Counted from the stretch's first letter, positions 42,408 to 51,241 are shown. The stretch is 64,000 nucleotides of DNA from Aurantimonas sp. HBX-1 (GCF_021391535.1 NZ_CP090066.1:1439501-1503500); one strand, 5' to 3'. The notes: generated by a model not told the origin, from the sequence alone. A program made the numbers and translations.

Positions 42408-42866
42408 CTAATTTTTCTCTAGCCGAAATTCATCGTGGCAACTCTTGCAGTTAGCCGTGACTGCACTGAACGCCTGCTTGAATGCCTCTAAGTCCTCCGG
42501 CTTCGCTTCGATCGCCGCCGCCGCATCATTCTGGAACTTGGCGAGAGCTGAGCGGAATTCCTCCGGCTTTTCCCAGATGGCAGGGGCCGCCTCGGTGTCA
42601 CCGCCAGTGTCCGAGCCTTCTGGGAAATAGTACCCAAAGCCGAGCGACCCTGACTGCATTGTTCTTAGAGCGACTCCGGCGGCGGCCGGGTCGAAAGGAG
42701 TTTCGCCTTTCACCATCTGGCCGCCGAGTTTGGCGGCGGCACCGTTATTCGACATGATCGCTTGGCGCGCCTCGATCGGATCGACATCGGGAGCTTTCGA
42801 CTCCTGCGCCAAGGAACTGCCAGCAGTCATACTGACAAGGAAGCTGCAAAGGACGACGCGACGCAT
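42408..42866 (-). CDS. Cytochrome c' (class II c-type cytochrome)
   Basis: 152 residues from ATG 42866, with GGAGGT upstream. The signal peptide ends at SLAQ (about 20). Four-helix-bundle composition with the C-terminal haem site CKSCHDEFR. Periplasmic. Such proteins bind NO or transfer electrons. The longer upstream frame is unlikely because the signal peptide begins at 42866. Confidence 0.92.
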   Translation of the reverse strand: MRRVVLCSFLVSMTAGSSLAQESKAPDVDPIEARQAIMSNNGAAAKLGGQMVKGETPFDPAAAGVALRTMQSGSLGFGYYFPEGSDTGGDTEAAPAIWEKPEEFRSALAKFQNDAAAAIEAKPEDLEAFKQAFSAVTANCKSCHDEFRLEKN

Positions 42867-43084
42867 AGCTACCTCCACCGTAAATGAACTTTGTGGACCT
42901 GCACCGCATAAGATGTCGATGGACGTTGGTCTGATAGATAGAATGTGCATCACGATCCGTGGTGCTCGGCCCGCCGTTTGCGATCTAACGTATTGAGCGG
43001 GTCGATCATGGCGTCAGCCTCCTCCATATCCATGCAGGCCATGGCGGCAGAATACACCTCCTCGAATGCTGAGAAGGGCCACGG

Positions 43085-43396
43085 ATGGGCAGGCTCACCA
43101 ACATCAAGCCCATGGTCGAGATGCTGAAGCCCCGCATCAAGCTACCACCCAAGCAGGCCGAACCCTTCTATCTCTCCCCAACATGGCGGTCCTTCATCGC
43201 CCGCGTCATCGCCAAGCGCGGCAGACGTCGTGAGGAGTGCGGAGCAACAGGCTGTCGCATCTACGGCGACCACATAGTCGAACGCCGCGACGGTGGTGCC
43301 GACCTGGACGAGAAGAACATCCTCCTGCGCTGTCACGGCTGCCATGAGCGCAAAGGCGCCAAGGAGCGGGCCAAGAGAGCGCACGGCAGGGCGTAG
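43085..43396 (+). CDS. HNH endonuclease (phage type)
   Basis: 103 residues. The HNH core GDHIVERRDGGADLDEKNIL and CHGCHERK supplies His-Asn-His. A zinc site would be ECGATGC plus CHGC, but the first Cys of the usual RCxxC is Arg here (RREEC). Phage HNH proteins of this size work with the terminase in packaging. First gene of a prophage remnant 43.1-44.9 kb. A decayed copy is at 13654-14002. Confidence 0.8.
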   Translation: MGRLTNIKPMVEMLKPRIKLPPKQAEPFYLSPTWRSFIARVIAKRGRRREECGATGCRIYGDHIVERRDGGADLDEKNILLRCHGCHERKGAKERAKRAHGRA

Positions 43397-43572
43397 GGCG
43401 AGATCGCACCAGCCAAGGCAGTCAACGCGCTCAGCGCGCATTCTAGGCCAACAGCGGGCCGGGGGCGGGTCAAAAGTCCACGATGGCAAGCCGCCTACAA
43501 CCCGCGTCCCCCGCACGTAGAGATTTTATCCTGTCGGTGAGTTGCCAGCCGGAAACCTGAGTGGAAACCCCA

Positions 43573-43863
43573 ATGGCAAAAGAGAACAAGCCGATCGATT
43601 GGGCCTGCGTCGAGCAGGACTACCGGGCTGGTGTCATGAGCGTTCGGGACATCGCGCGCTGGTATGGTGTCTCCCATACGGCCATCAACAAGAAGGCGAA
43701 GACCGCAGGTTGGGGTTCGTTCCGACCAGCCGCGCCATTTGAACCGCAGCGAGCCGATCATTCGTTCCTGTCGATGCAACGAACAAGGCCAACAAGGGCG
43801 CTGGAGGCGCCGCAATCGGCTCCGGCGGTATCGGAGCCGGCATCGTCTACCTCTGGTCGCTGA
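43573..43863 (+). CDS. Phage HTH protein, N-terminal part fused to foreign frame
   Basis: Residues 1-55 (PIDWACVEQDYRAGVMSVRD, ARWYGVSHTAINKKAKTAGW) match the N-terminal helix-turn-helix of phage small-terminase-like proteins. After about residue 55 the sequence loses character and overlaps, in another frame, the membrane protein that follows. A deletion has probably joined the start of this gene to a downstream holin-region gene. Confidence 0.6.
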   Translation: MAKENKPIDWACVEQDYRAGVMSVRDIARWYGVSHTAINKKAKTAGWGSFRPAAPFEPQRADHSFLSMQRTRPTRALEAPQSAPAVSEPASSTSGR

Positions 43864-44009
43864 CGTCGTGGTTCCCGGCCGAGTGGGCGGCCGATCCTCA
43901 GGCGATCATCGTCCTAACCGGCATCTTCGCCTCGGTATTCGGCGGCGTCACCGCATGGATTGGGGCGTACCGGGCGACGGACCGCCGCTTCATGGACGAA
44001 ACGTCTTGA
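43776..44009 (+). CDS. Holin-like phage membrane protein (5' end lost)
   Basis: An open frame without a clear start reads ATNKANKGAGGAAIGSGGIG, then a first span (AGIVYLWSLTSWF) and a second (AIIVLTGIFASVFGGVTAWI) with a charged C-terminus RATDRRFMDETS. Two spans plus a basic tail fit phage holin-region proteins. Its TGA overlaps the next tiny frame (TTGA). Confidence 0.5.
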   Translation, partial: ATNKANKGAGGAAIGSGGIGAGIVYLWSLTSWFPAEWAADPQAIIVLTGIFASVFGGVTAWIGAYRATDRRFMDETS

Positions 44010-44089
44010 GCCCGTTCCGCTGGACCTTGTGGTGCCTCGTCGCAGGCTTGGCGATCATCGCCTTGCGGGCGCTGATGGTGGCGCCATGA
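44006..44089 (+). CDS. Tiny phage membrane peptide
   Basis: A 27-codon frame from TTG 44006, overlapping the stop before it and the ATG after it (ATGA at 44086). It has one membrane span (LVAGLAIIALRALMV). The tight overlaps are typical of lysis cassettes. Confidence 0.4.
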   Translation: MSPFRWTLWCLVAGLAIIALRALMVAP

Positions 44090-44539
44090 TCGTGCTGCGC
44101 ATCTACCGCGGCGTCGCCGACCACTTCCCGATCCGGGTCTCGGAATGGGTCATGCTCTGGCCGGCGATCGGCATGTGGGCTTAGATCCAGTCCATGCCCG
44201 ATATGTTCGCGGTGTCGCCTTCCTACGAATACCTGGCGCGCTGGGCGACGGAGCAGACCCGGGCGTGGGTGATCATTGGCCTGCGGCATGCTCCGGCTCG
44301 CGGCGCTCACCATCAACGGCACCTTCAAGGGCTTCGCCTTCTCGCCGCACATCCGGGCTCTCGCATCGGTCGTGGGCGTCGCCATCTGGTCGCAGGTCAG
44401 CCTCGGCTTCCTCATGGCATTCCTCGCCGGCGGCGGGGCGCCCTCCGGCGTCATCGGCTGGTCGACGATGGTGCTTCTCGAAATCATGAACGTCTACCGC
44501 TCGTGGTCGGATGTCGGAAAGAATGCAGCGAGGCCTTGA
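44086..44539 (+). pseudogene. Phage membrane protein with stop and frameshift
   Basis: MIVLRIYRGVADHFPIRVSE to MWPAIGMWA-type sequence meets a TAG near 44182. It continues in frame as MFAVSPSYEYLARWATEQT and WVIIG, then shifts to LRLAALTINGTFKGFAFSPH, ALASVVGVAIWSQVSLGFLM and LLEIMNVYRSWSDVGKN. Together this is one ~150-residue membrane protein common in rhizobial prophages, now broken. Confidence 0.6.
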
Positions 44540-44542
44540 GGG

Positions 44543-44872
44543 ATGTGGGAATGGCTTGCAGGCATCGAAATCGAGAAGCTCGCCAACGCTGTCGTCATCC
44601 TGATCGTCGGCCTCGTTGCCGGCCTCGGGTTCAAGAGGGGAAAGGACGCGCCGGCGCAGCAGCGCGCGGGGCTGGAAGTCGCGACGGACTTCTTCGACAG
44701 CCAGGCGATCAAGAGCCTCACGACTGAGGTCACCGGGCAGGCAATCGCCACCACCGCCTCTGCGGCAGCCACCCGGCAGCTGGTCGAGGCGATCGAGGTG
44801 CACACCCGAGCTGTCTTTGACCACAAGGAAGAGGTCCAGGAGCTCCGCCACGAGATGAGCCGCCGCCGCTGA
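44543..44872 (+). CDS. Phage-type membrane-anchored coiled-coil protein
   Basis: 109 residues. An N-terminal span (VVILIVGLVAGLGF) is followed by a hydrophilic helical region (ATRQLVEAIEVHTRAVFDHK, EEVQELRHEM). It lies 3 bp after the broken membrane gene and is typical of the end of a lysis/holin region in rhizobial prophages. Confidence 0.6.
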   Translation: MWEWLAGIEIEKLANAVVILIVGLVAGLGFKRGKDAPAQQRAGLEVATDFFDSQAIKSLTTEVTGQAIATTASAAATRQLVEAIEVHTRAVFDHKEEVQELRHEMSRRR

Positions 44873-45137
44873 GCCTCCCATCGCCGTCGTGCCACCGTAG
44901 CCGACCCTTCCGTAAGCAAGCGCAAAAAGGATGCGGCAACAATGCGCCTCGGATCCCTGGGCATGGCGAGAAGGAGGCTAAGTAGCCGGCAATTACTGCC
45001 GCTTTTCCTTTTACCAGCGGGGCCGAGTGATCCTTAGGTCGTTAACGATTTTTTAAGAAATAAGCCTGCCGGCCCCTGCGTCATGTATGGATCACTGATC
45101 GGCCGATTTCACTGCTGGTACGCAGCCGGAGGTCTCA

Positions 45138-45911
45138 GTGTTTCCCGTTAATGACAACTCGTCCACCAACCTTACTGAGCAGCTTATCCCGAAGGAAATG
45201 GCGATCAGGCCAACATCAATAGCCTTCGTGGACAGTCACCCAATCATGCGCGAAGGGCTGACCAGCTTGTTTTCATCGTGCGACGGCTATGTCGTTCTGG
45301 GCAGCGGATCATGCGCCGCGGACGCCGTATCCATCGCCACCCAGCTAGCGCCGGACGTCCTGATCACAGATTTGCTCATCTCAGGCGACGCGCTGGATGC
45401 CATTGCGCGCATCAGGAGGAAGTCGCAGTCGATGATCGTAATCGCATTCACGGCATCGGACCGTGTCGACCATGCCGTCAACGCGCTAGAAGCGGGCGCC
45501 AACGGTTATGTCCTTAAGGGCAGCACAGCCGACGAACTAAAAGGTGCCATTGTCGGCGCAAAGCGGGGCGAGACGTTTGTCACGCCCACAGTTGCTAGTA
45601 AAATGATCGGAGCGCTTCGGAAGCATCCAACGCGGGGTATCGGCGACCCCCAATTGAGCGCCCGCGAAGATCAAATCGTTCGGCTGCTCCTGAAGGGATA
45701 CTCAAACAAGGCAATCGGTGCGCAGTTGGCAATCACCGAGAAAACCGTGAAGCATTATATGACATTATTAATACAAAAGCTAAATGCGGCGAATCGACTT
45801 GAGGTTGTCCTTGCAGTTCAGAAATTTGCAGACTACGGCCGGTCAGGTAACGTCGGCAATCTCAGACATTCAAATAACGCATCCGCGGCCTGGCGCACAG
45901 GCCGAAATTGA
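45138..45911 (+). CDS. LuxR/NarL-type response regulator with atypical acid pocket
   Basis: 257 residues. GTG 45138 follows GGAGG at 7 nt; ATG 45198 is an alternative. The receiver domain has FVDSHPIMREGL, where the usual second acidic residue of VDDH is Ser, a normal phospho-Asp (LITDLL), Thr (AFTAS) and Lys (VLKGS). The C-terminal HTH is SAREDQIVRLLLKGYSNKAI, ITEKTVKHYM. It binds DNA; no kinase gene is adjacent. Confidence 0.88.
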   Translation: MFPVNDNSSTNLTEQLIPKEMAIRPTSIAFVDSHPIMREGLTSLFSSCDGYVVLGSGSCAADAVSIATQLAPDVLITDLLISGDALDAIARIRRKSQSMIVIAFTASDRVDHAVNALEAGANGYVLKGSTADELKGAIVGAKRGETFVTPTVASKMIGALRKHPTRGIGDPQLSAREDQIVRLLLKGYSNKAIGAQLAITEKTVKHYMTLLIQKLNAANRLEVVLAVQKFADYGRSGNVGNLRHSNNASAAWRTGRN

Positions 45912-45985
45912 ACGCTCGCCGCCCGTGCGCGCTATGCTCTCACTACTCCCTATTGCCTGTCGCTCAACGACTTGAGAGGCGGTTC

Positions 45986-46255
45986 TTACGGGCTCTTGCG
46001 ACGACTGCGCTGATGCGAGCCGAACTCAACTATTTCAGATTTAAATAAACCGGATATTTCCGCAATATTTTTTTGGTCTTCGTTTATCTTTATTTGCAGT
46101 TCGCTGACATCATCTAACGATAGTTCACTATTGCTAGCATCGATCAAGAGATCACTAGTCTCCATCTGGCGTGTCTGGAGCTTTGCAAGCTCATCAATGG
46201 TCCGATTCAATGCGACATGGAGTTGCGCAATTTTTTCGTCGAGAGAGTCTTTCAC
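45986..46255 (-). CDS. Hypothetical coiled-coil protein
   Basis: 89 residues, almost entirely helical with heptads (KIAQLHVALNRTIDELAKLQ, ISELQ-type) and a basic tail (HQRSRRKSP). Its AT content is higher than its neighbours. Convergent with the LuxR regulator. No family recognised. Confidence 0.6.
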   Translation of the reverse strand: MKDSLDEKIAQLHVALNRTIDELAKLQTRQMETSDLLIDASNSELSLDDVSELQIKINEDQKNIAEISGLFKSEIVEFGSHQRSRRKSP

Positions 46256-46619
46256 GTCGAGATTACCCTCTGAGCATCTTCAATGTGCCACTGAGCAGTC
46301 GCGGCTGGTGCATCTTTCGTACAGATGGAGCCCGCTGAGAGGAATAGGACATGACGGCACGAGTTGAAAAATGTGTGCATGGTCTAGGATTCGAGCTCCG
46401 CATGCTCTGGTTGATGCTCGTAGCCGGCCGGTGTCAAGCCAATCGACAACGAGGCTCACCGGGGCATTGTGTTCAACTGCCGACCCTCAGACGGCTCGTT
46501 CGGGCATTCCGACACGACGAGCGCGACTGGCACGGGTGCCTTCGCTAATCGGACCAGCCATCGAGATCAACGTAACTTCTGCGGCCGCCGTCGTATCAGC
46601 GGTGCCGCGGCATGTTGTT
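46256..46619. other. Intergenic stretch, nothing recognised
   Basis: Short open frames only, without family resemblance or clear ribosome sites. Confidence 0.4.
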
Positions 46620-46754
46620 TCAGCGGGTGACGAACGTCGCGACGAGCGACTGGATCGATAGGATGACGTTGCAGATCGCGCCCGCAGCGAGGGCTGCCAC
46701 GAACAGCACGAGCAGCAGCCGGCGCATCAGGGCTGAACGAAGGACGTGCCGCAC
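46620..46754 (-). CDS. Possible 44-residue membrane peptide
   Basis: GTG at 46754, 10 bp after the ligD stop. A single span (LLLVLFVAALAAGAICNVIL) is preceded by basic residues (RHVLRSALMRR). Composition is convincing for an inner-membrane peptide, but no paralog supports it. Confidence 0.45.
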   Translation of the reverse strand: MRHVLRSALMRRLLLVLFVAALAAGAICNVILSIQSLVATFVTR

Positions 46755-46761
46755 CGTCCAT

Positions 46762-47826
46762 TCATGCGGGCGACGGGAGGTGAAAGATGTCAGCGTGATC
46801 CGCCACCTCGCGCAATCCCTTGAACGAGGCGTGGCGGAGCTTTTGGTCGCCGGTCCAGCCGCGATACTCTATCTCGGCGACCAGCTCAGGGCGCGCGATT
46901 ACCAGCTTTCGCTCCCTCGGCGCGTAGTGCGGCCGTTCCGTCCTCATCGCGTCTAGCTGTTGCTTCAGCTCGCGCACCTGACCGCCTTTGAAGCCGGTCC
47001 CGACCGAGCCGACATAGACCAATCCCTCATCGCTCTGGGCTGCCAGGAGCAGACTAGCGATAGCACCGTAGGCCTTGCTCGAGGGCTCGTAGCCGATGAC
47101 GACGAAGCTGTCGCTCTGGATGCACTTGATCTTCAGCCAGTCGCCACGGCGGCCGCTTCGGTAGGGCGCCTCGCGGTTCTTTGCGATGATCCCTTCCAAT
47201 CCATGCTGGCAGGCGATCCGCAGCAGATCCGCACCCTCGGCCTGGACCTCCTCCGACAACCGGATCGTGCCCGTCTCCCCCCGGAGCAGATCTTCGAGCA
47301 GGTGACGCCGCTCGATGAGCGCCATCCCGGAGATGTCGTGCCCGTCGAAATAGAGCAGGTCGAAGGCGTAGAAGATGATCTCGTCTCCGGCGATCCGTTT
47401 GCCGCCGCGTCCGCCGAGAGCCTGCTGAAGCGCAGCGAAGTCCGAACGACCCTGACTGTCCAGGACCACAGCCTCTCCGTCCAGGATGAGGGAAGGGGCA
47501 GCGAGCGCGACGGCCGCCTTGGCGATGGCAGGAAAGCGGTGTGACCAGTCATGGCCGCCGCGGGTAAGGATGCGCGCTTGCCCGCGATCGACATGGACCG
47601 CCAACCGGTAGCCGTCCCACTTGATCTCGTAGGCCCACTCCGCTCCCACCGGGGGCGTTGCCGCGAGCAGCGCAAGACAGGGCTCGATCCGATCCGGCAT
47701 GGGATCGAACGGTAGCTGCGGCTGGCGCCGATCGCGAGGCGTCGGAGTCTGGCTGCGTGCAATTATTTCCGGCTGCTGTTCGAGACCAAGGGACTTGGGA
47801 AGACGGGGACGGTTGCCATTCCGCAA
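46762..47826 (-). CDS. ATP-dependent DNA ligase, LigD-type ligase domain only
   Basis: 354 residues from a TTG at 47826; the exact start is uncertain. Ligase motif I EIKWDGYR carries the adenylated Lys. Other motifs are DGEAVVLD (III), FYAFDLLY (IIIa), EGIIAKNREAPYRSGRRGDW (IV/V area) and LKIK. The OB-fold C-terminus follows (YVGSVGTGFKG). There is no phosphoesterase or polymerase domain, so it is a stand-alone ligase of the LigD group, likely used in Ku-type end joining or as a backup. A deleted copy is at 15779-16428. Confidence 0.92.
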   Translation of the reverse strand: MRNGNRPRLPKSLGLEQQPEIIARSQTPTPRDRRQPQLPFDPMPDRIEPCLALLAATPPVGAEWAYEIKWDGYRLAVHVDRGQARILTRGGHDWSHRFPAIAKAAVALAAPSLILDGEAVVLDSQGRSDFAALQQALGGRGGKRIAGDEIIFYAFDLLYFDGHDISGMALIERRHLLEDLLRGETGTIRLSEEVQAEGADLLRIACQHGLEGIIAKNREAPYRSGRRGDWLKIKCIQSDSFVVIGYEPSSKAYGAIASLLLAAQSDEGLVYVGSVGTGFKGGQVRELKQQLDAMRTERPHYAPRERKLVIARPELVAEIEYRGWTGDQKLRHASFKGLREVADHADIFHLPSPA

Positions 47827-47897
47827 TAGCGACAGAAACTGCTTAAGGGAGGGTAATACTGACGCCGGTGTAGCCTCGGCGCTGTCGCCTAAGTCAC

Positions 47898-49265
47898 CTA
47901 GGTAAAGGCGGACGGGCTGAACTCCGTGTCCCGTCTAGTCGAACCGGAGCGCCCCGCTTCGGAGGCTGGTCCTTGCAGCCCTGGCGGCGGCGTTGCCTCG
48001 TCGGCGTCCGGATCTCGCCCCTGAAGCCGATCGAGCGTTCGCATGATTGGTGTGACCGTCAGCCCGTGCAGCAGGACCGACATCAGGACGACGAGGCCGA
48101 CGATCGCCCACAGGCGCTCGGCTCCCTCGACCTCCATGTGGTTGAGTCCGTAGGCCAGATAGTAGAACGAGCCGACACCCCGGATGCCGAAGAAGGCGAG
48201 GGTGAGCCTCTCGCTCCAGGAGGCGTGCAGCCCGAGCAGTCCGACAAGGCCGGTCACCGGTCGGACGACGAGCAGGATGACGACGGCGGCGAGGGCGTCG
48301 CCCCAGGTGAGCGGAGTCAGGAGACCGGTGACAAGCGCGCCGCCGAACAGGACGAGCAGCATCATCATCGCCAGCCGTTCGATCTGCTCGGTGACGTCGT
48401 GCATCTCGCGGTGAAAGTCGTGGTCGCGCTGGGCATGGCGGAGTGTCAGGGCGGTGACGAACACGGCGAGGAAACCGTAGCACTGGATCATCTCGGTGAG
48501 GCCGTAGGAGACAAAGGTTGCCGCGATCGCGATCAGCCCGTCGCCGGTCTGGGCCAGCTTGGTGTCCGCCGGAATATGGAACGTCAGCCAGCCGAAGGCC
48601 CGCCCGATCAACCACCCGCCCACGGCGCCAGCGCCGATCTCCCATAGGATGCTGTGGGTGAGCCATTGCATAGCCCATGGTTCGCCCGTCGAGGCCGCAA
48701 GACCGAGCGCGATGGCGAGGTTCACGAACGGGAACGCAAAACCGTCGTTGAATCCCGCCTCGGACGTGAGCCCGAACCTGACCTCGTCCTCCTCTCCGGA
48801 CCTCGGCGGTCCGACCTGCACGTCGGCGGCCAGCACGGGATCGGTCGGTGCAAGCGCCGCCCCGAGCAGCAGGGCGATAACCCACGGCAGACCCAGCCAC
48901 CACCCGCCGATCAACGTGATGGCCGCGATGCTGAGCGGCATGGTGACCGCGAGCAACCGCCACGTCACCGACCAGCGCCGCCAACTGAACACCCGGTCGA
49001 GCTTTAGACCCGCGCCCATGAGCGCGATGATCACCACGAACTCGGTGAAGCGTTCGGTGATCTGCGGATACGCCATGGGCAGCGGCTTGTCCGTGACCCC
49101 GGGGATAAGGAAGACGCTGGCGCCGAGGGCGATGCAGACGATGGGCAGCGACAGCGGCAAGCGCTTGAGTGCCAGCGGCAGCCACGCGACGAGCGCGATA
49201 AGGAAGCCCATCCCTGTCAGCACCACGATGTAGGGATCAGGTGACAGCTCGTTCAGATCGAGCAT
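47898..49265 (-). CDS. Cation:proton antiporter (NhaP/CPA1 type)
   Basis: 455 residues with 11-12 membrane spans. Ion-binding region motifs: GAALAPTDPVLAADVQVGPP and SEAGFNDGFAFPFV. A C-terminal tail of ~30 residues. Imports protons against Na+ or K+. It lies between ligD (same strand, 70 bp apart) and SRAP (divergent, about 200 bp). Its C-terminal half recurs as a relic at 33081-33684. Confidence 0.92.
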   Translation of the reverse strand: MLDLNELSPDPYIVVLTGMGFLIALVAWLPLALKRLPLSLPIVCIALGASVFLIPGVTDKPLPMAYPQITERFTEFVVIIALMGAGLKLDRVFSWRRWSVTWRLLAVTMPLSIAAITLIGGWWLGLPWVIALLLGAALAPTDPVLAADVQVGPPRSGEEDEVRFGLTSEAGFNDGFAFPFVNLAIALGLAASTGEPWAMQWLTHSILWEIGAGAVGGWLIGRAFGWLTFHIPADTKLAQTGDGLIAIAATFVSYGLTEMIQCYGFLAVFVTALTLRHAQRDHDFHREMHDVTEQIERLAMMMLLVLFGGALVTGLLTPLTWGDALAAVVILLVVRPVTGLVGLLGLHASWSERLTLAFFGIRGVGSFYYLAYGLNHMEVEGAERLWAIVGLVVLMSVLLHGLTVTPIMRTLDRLQGRDPDADEATPPPGLQGPASEAGRSGSTRRDTEFSPSAFT

Positions 49266-49468
49266 CTCACCGCGATCGCCGGAGCTTCGGGTACGGTCGG
49301 ATCATGCAGCTCTCCTGGCGACAGCGCCTGTTCTCGAGGTAGACGCTGAGCCAGACAAACCGATCCAACCTACTGATTAAAAGTGCGTCGCTGCCTATCT
49401 GGGTGTCCGGTGACGGGCTCAATCCCCCGCACCTCGACGGAAGCTACCGCCCGTGCTCTCCTGCCGGC

Positions 49469-50134
49469 ATGTGCAACCTCTACTCCATCACCAAGGGCCA
49501 GACGGCGATCCTAGAGTTCACCCGCGCCATGCGGGACCGGACCGGCAACATGCCGCCGCTGCCGGGGGTCTTCCCGGACACGACGGCGCCGATCGTCCGC
49601 AACGGCGGGGACGGCGTACGCGAGCTGGCGATGGCGCGCTGGGGCATGCCGTCGCCGAAATTCGCGCTTGAGGGCAAGAAGACTGACCCCGGAGTGACGA
49701 ACATCCGGCGGACCAACAGCCCTCACTGGCGCCGCTGGCTCGGTCCTGCGAACCGATGCGTCGTGCCGCTGACTTCGTTCTGCGAATACGACACGGTCGA
49801 CGGCAAGAAGGTGCCGACCTGGTTTGCCCGCGACGAGAGCCGGCCCCTGATGTTCTTCGCCGGGATCTGGACGAACTGGACCAGCGTGCGGAAGGTGAAG
49901 GAGGGGGAGGTCACCGCCGACCTCTACGGCTTCCTGACCTGCGAGCCGAACGCCGTCGTCGCGCCGATCCACCCGAAGGCGATGCCGGTGATCCTGACGG
50001 AGCCGGAGGAGATCGACGTCTGGATGCGGGCGGAGTGGGCGGAGGCGTCCGCGCTTCAGCGGCCGCTGCCGGACGAGGTACTGCGGATAGTGGCGCGGGG
50101 CGAGCGGAAGGACGGGGAGGCGGCTACGGGCTAG
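49469..50134 (+). CDS. SRAP (SOS response-associated peptidase, HMCES-like)
   Basis: 221 residues beginning MCNLYS, so the catalytic Cys2 is exposed after Met removal. Other conserved sites: RWGMPSP, TNSPHWRRWL, CVVPLTSFCEYD with the active-site Glu, and IHPKAMPVIL with the active-site His. The family crosslinks to abasic sites in single-stranded DNA. Its place beside a DNA ligase fits a DNA-repair cassette. A deleted copy is at 33685-34251 and a 5' fragment at 16755-16797. Confidence 0.93.
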   Translation: MCNLYSITKGQTAILEFTRAMRDRTGNMPPLPGVFPDTTAPIVRNGGDGVRELAMARWGMPSPKFALEGKKTDPGVTNIRRTNSPHWRRWLGPANRCVVPLTSFCEYDTVDGKKVPTWFARDESRPLMFFAGIWTNWTSVRKVKEGEVTADLYGFLTCEPNAVVAPIHPKAMPVILTEPEEIDVWMRAEWAEASALQRPLPDEVLRIVARGERKDGEAATG

Positions 50135-50253
50135 ACAAGCCGTCGGCCCCTTTAAGGAGGTTTATAGAGACCGCTGTGGCAATTTGGCCCCGGCCGGTGC
50201 GGCAATACGCTTCGCGGGGCTGATTTACGGGTCTCTCGCGTCCGCCTTGGAGG

Positions 50254-50538
50254 TCAGGGCGTAGCCTGATCCGCCGATGCACGGGACAAACGGGTCTTCT
50301 TCATCCAGTCCTGCAATGGACCGGCGACGTCGAAGGGCGCTGCGGATACCTCGAACTCTACCTCATCGAAGGCATCGATTTCTTCTCTCAAATCCTCCGG
50401 CACGCAGAGCGTTAACAGCATGTCGTACCGCGCCGCGTTGGCCTCTTCCATCTGGCGGATCTGCATTCGCAACGCCTGCACCTCCACCATGAGGTCGAGG
50501 ATCAGCGTGCGGATCTGGTCTTCGGCGTCGTCGGTCAT
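50254..50538 (-). CDS. Hypothetical 94-residue helical protein
   Basis: Acidic N-terminus with a coiled segment (RTLILDLMVEVQALRMQIRQ). No family recognised. It lies 9 bp downstream of the YGGLDP copy 3 gene on the same strand, so the two are probably co-transcribed. Confidence 0.65.
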   Translation of the reverse strand: MTDDAEDQIRTLILDLMVEVQALRMQIRQMEEANAARYDMLLTLCVPEDLREEIDAFDEVEFEVSAAPFDVAGPLQDWMKKTRLSRASADQATP

Positions 50539-50547
50539 TCTGCCCTG

Positions 50548-50763
50548 TTATCGGTAGACGCGAACCAAGGTAACACCCCGATTGGCCGCTGCTTCAGTGA
50601 TTGCTGCTTCGACTGTCTCGCCAGGAAGTTGGAGCATATCGGAGATCATGTCGATAATCGCACACGGGTCGAGGCCTCCATAGTGCTCGACTATCGGTGC
50701 AAGCCGATCCAGTTCGCGCTCAACAACCTGTTGTAAATCCCGCTGCGAGTTCATTGCCTCCAT
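50548..50763 (-). CDS. YGGLDP small protein, copy 3
   Basis: 71 residues (or 68 from the second ATG). Core: LAPIVEHYGGLDPCAIIDMI, then LQLPGETVEAAITEAA. It is the most diverged of three paralogs. Unlike copies 1 and 2 it has no comparable hairpin set upstream; a VMREIER-type fragment lies there instead. Confidence 0.75.
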   Translation of the reverse strand: MEAMNSQRDLQQVVERELDRLAPIVEHYGGLDPCAIIDMISDMLQLPGETVEAAITEAAANRGVTLVRVYR

Positions 50764-50798
50764 TCCTCCGTAAACGTAGCGCGGGATAACTCACCGGG

Positions 50799-50870
50799 AC
50801 CGCCAATTCCCTGCACTAAGCTCCCGGTACCGCCGCGCCGTGTCCGGCCGGTGTGCGTAGCGACCATGGC
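50799..50870 (-). pseudogene. Fragment of a VMREIER-family gene
   Basis: One frame reads GRYAHRPDTARRYRELSAG, matching the C-terminal end (GYSHQPDTATRYLER) of the gene at 35562-35831. The rest of the gene is missing. Confidence 0.5.
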
Positions 50871-50874
50871 TCCC

Positions 50875-51057
50875 TCATTCAACGACAACGGGTATTGGAG
50901 GGACCAAACGGGGTTCAAGTCCATCTGACGGGCCTATTTCGCGTTCAAGCAGTACGAACGCGCCAATCACGCCTGCCATCACCACAAGTGCCAACCATCC
51001 GAGCGCGGCGTAACTTTTGCGGCCATCGTCACGATTGTCCCTACCACCATCCTTCAT
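50875..51057 (-). CDS. 60-residue single-span protein
   Basis: ATG 51057 with a purine-rich site upstream. Charged N-terminus (KDGGRDNRDDGRKSY), one span (LGWLALVVMAGVIGAFVLLE) and a short Pro-rich tail (PRLVPPIPVVVE). Similar size and topology to 54949-55131. Function unknown. Confidence 0.6.
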   Translation of the reverse strand: MKDGGRDNRDDGRKSYAALGWLALVVMAGVIGAFVLLEREIGPSDGLEPRLVPPIPVVVE

Positions 51058-51241
51058 CTCTTGCCCCCGGCCGCGGCCAGCGAAGATTAAGACCTTACGA
51101 CGGGCATCTTCATTAAAATGCTTTCTGCTTTCATGGCTGGGCGAAGGACCTGCCGATGGCGGGGTTGATGACGGAAATGAGCGGGTCATTCGGACACTGG
51201 CAGCTCGCGTCGGGCCGCTCTTCCAAGACACCGGCCGGCTC

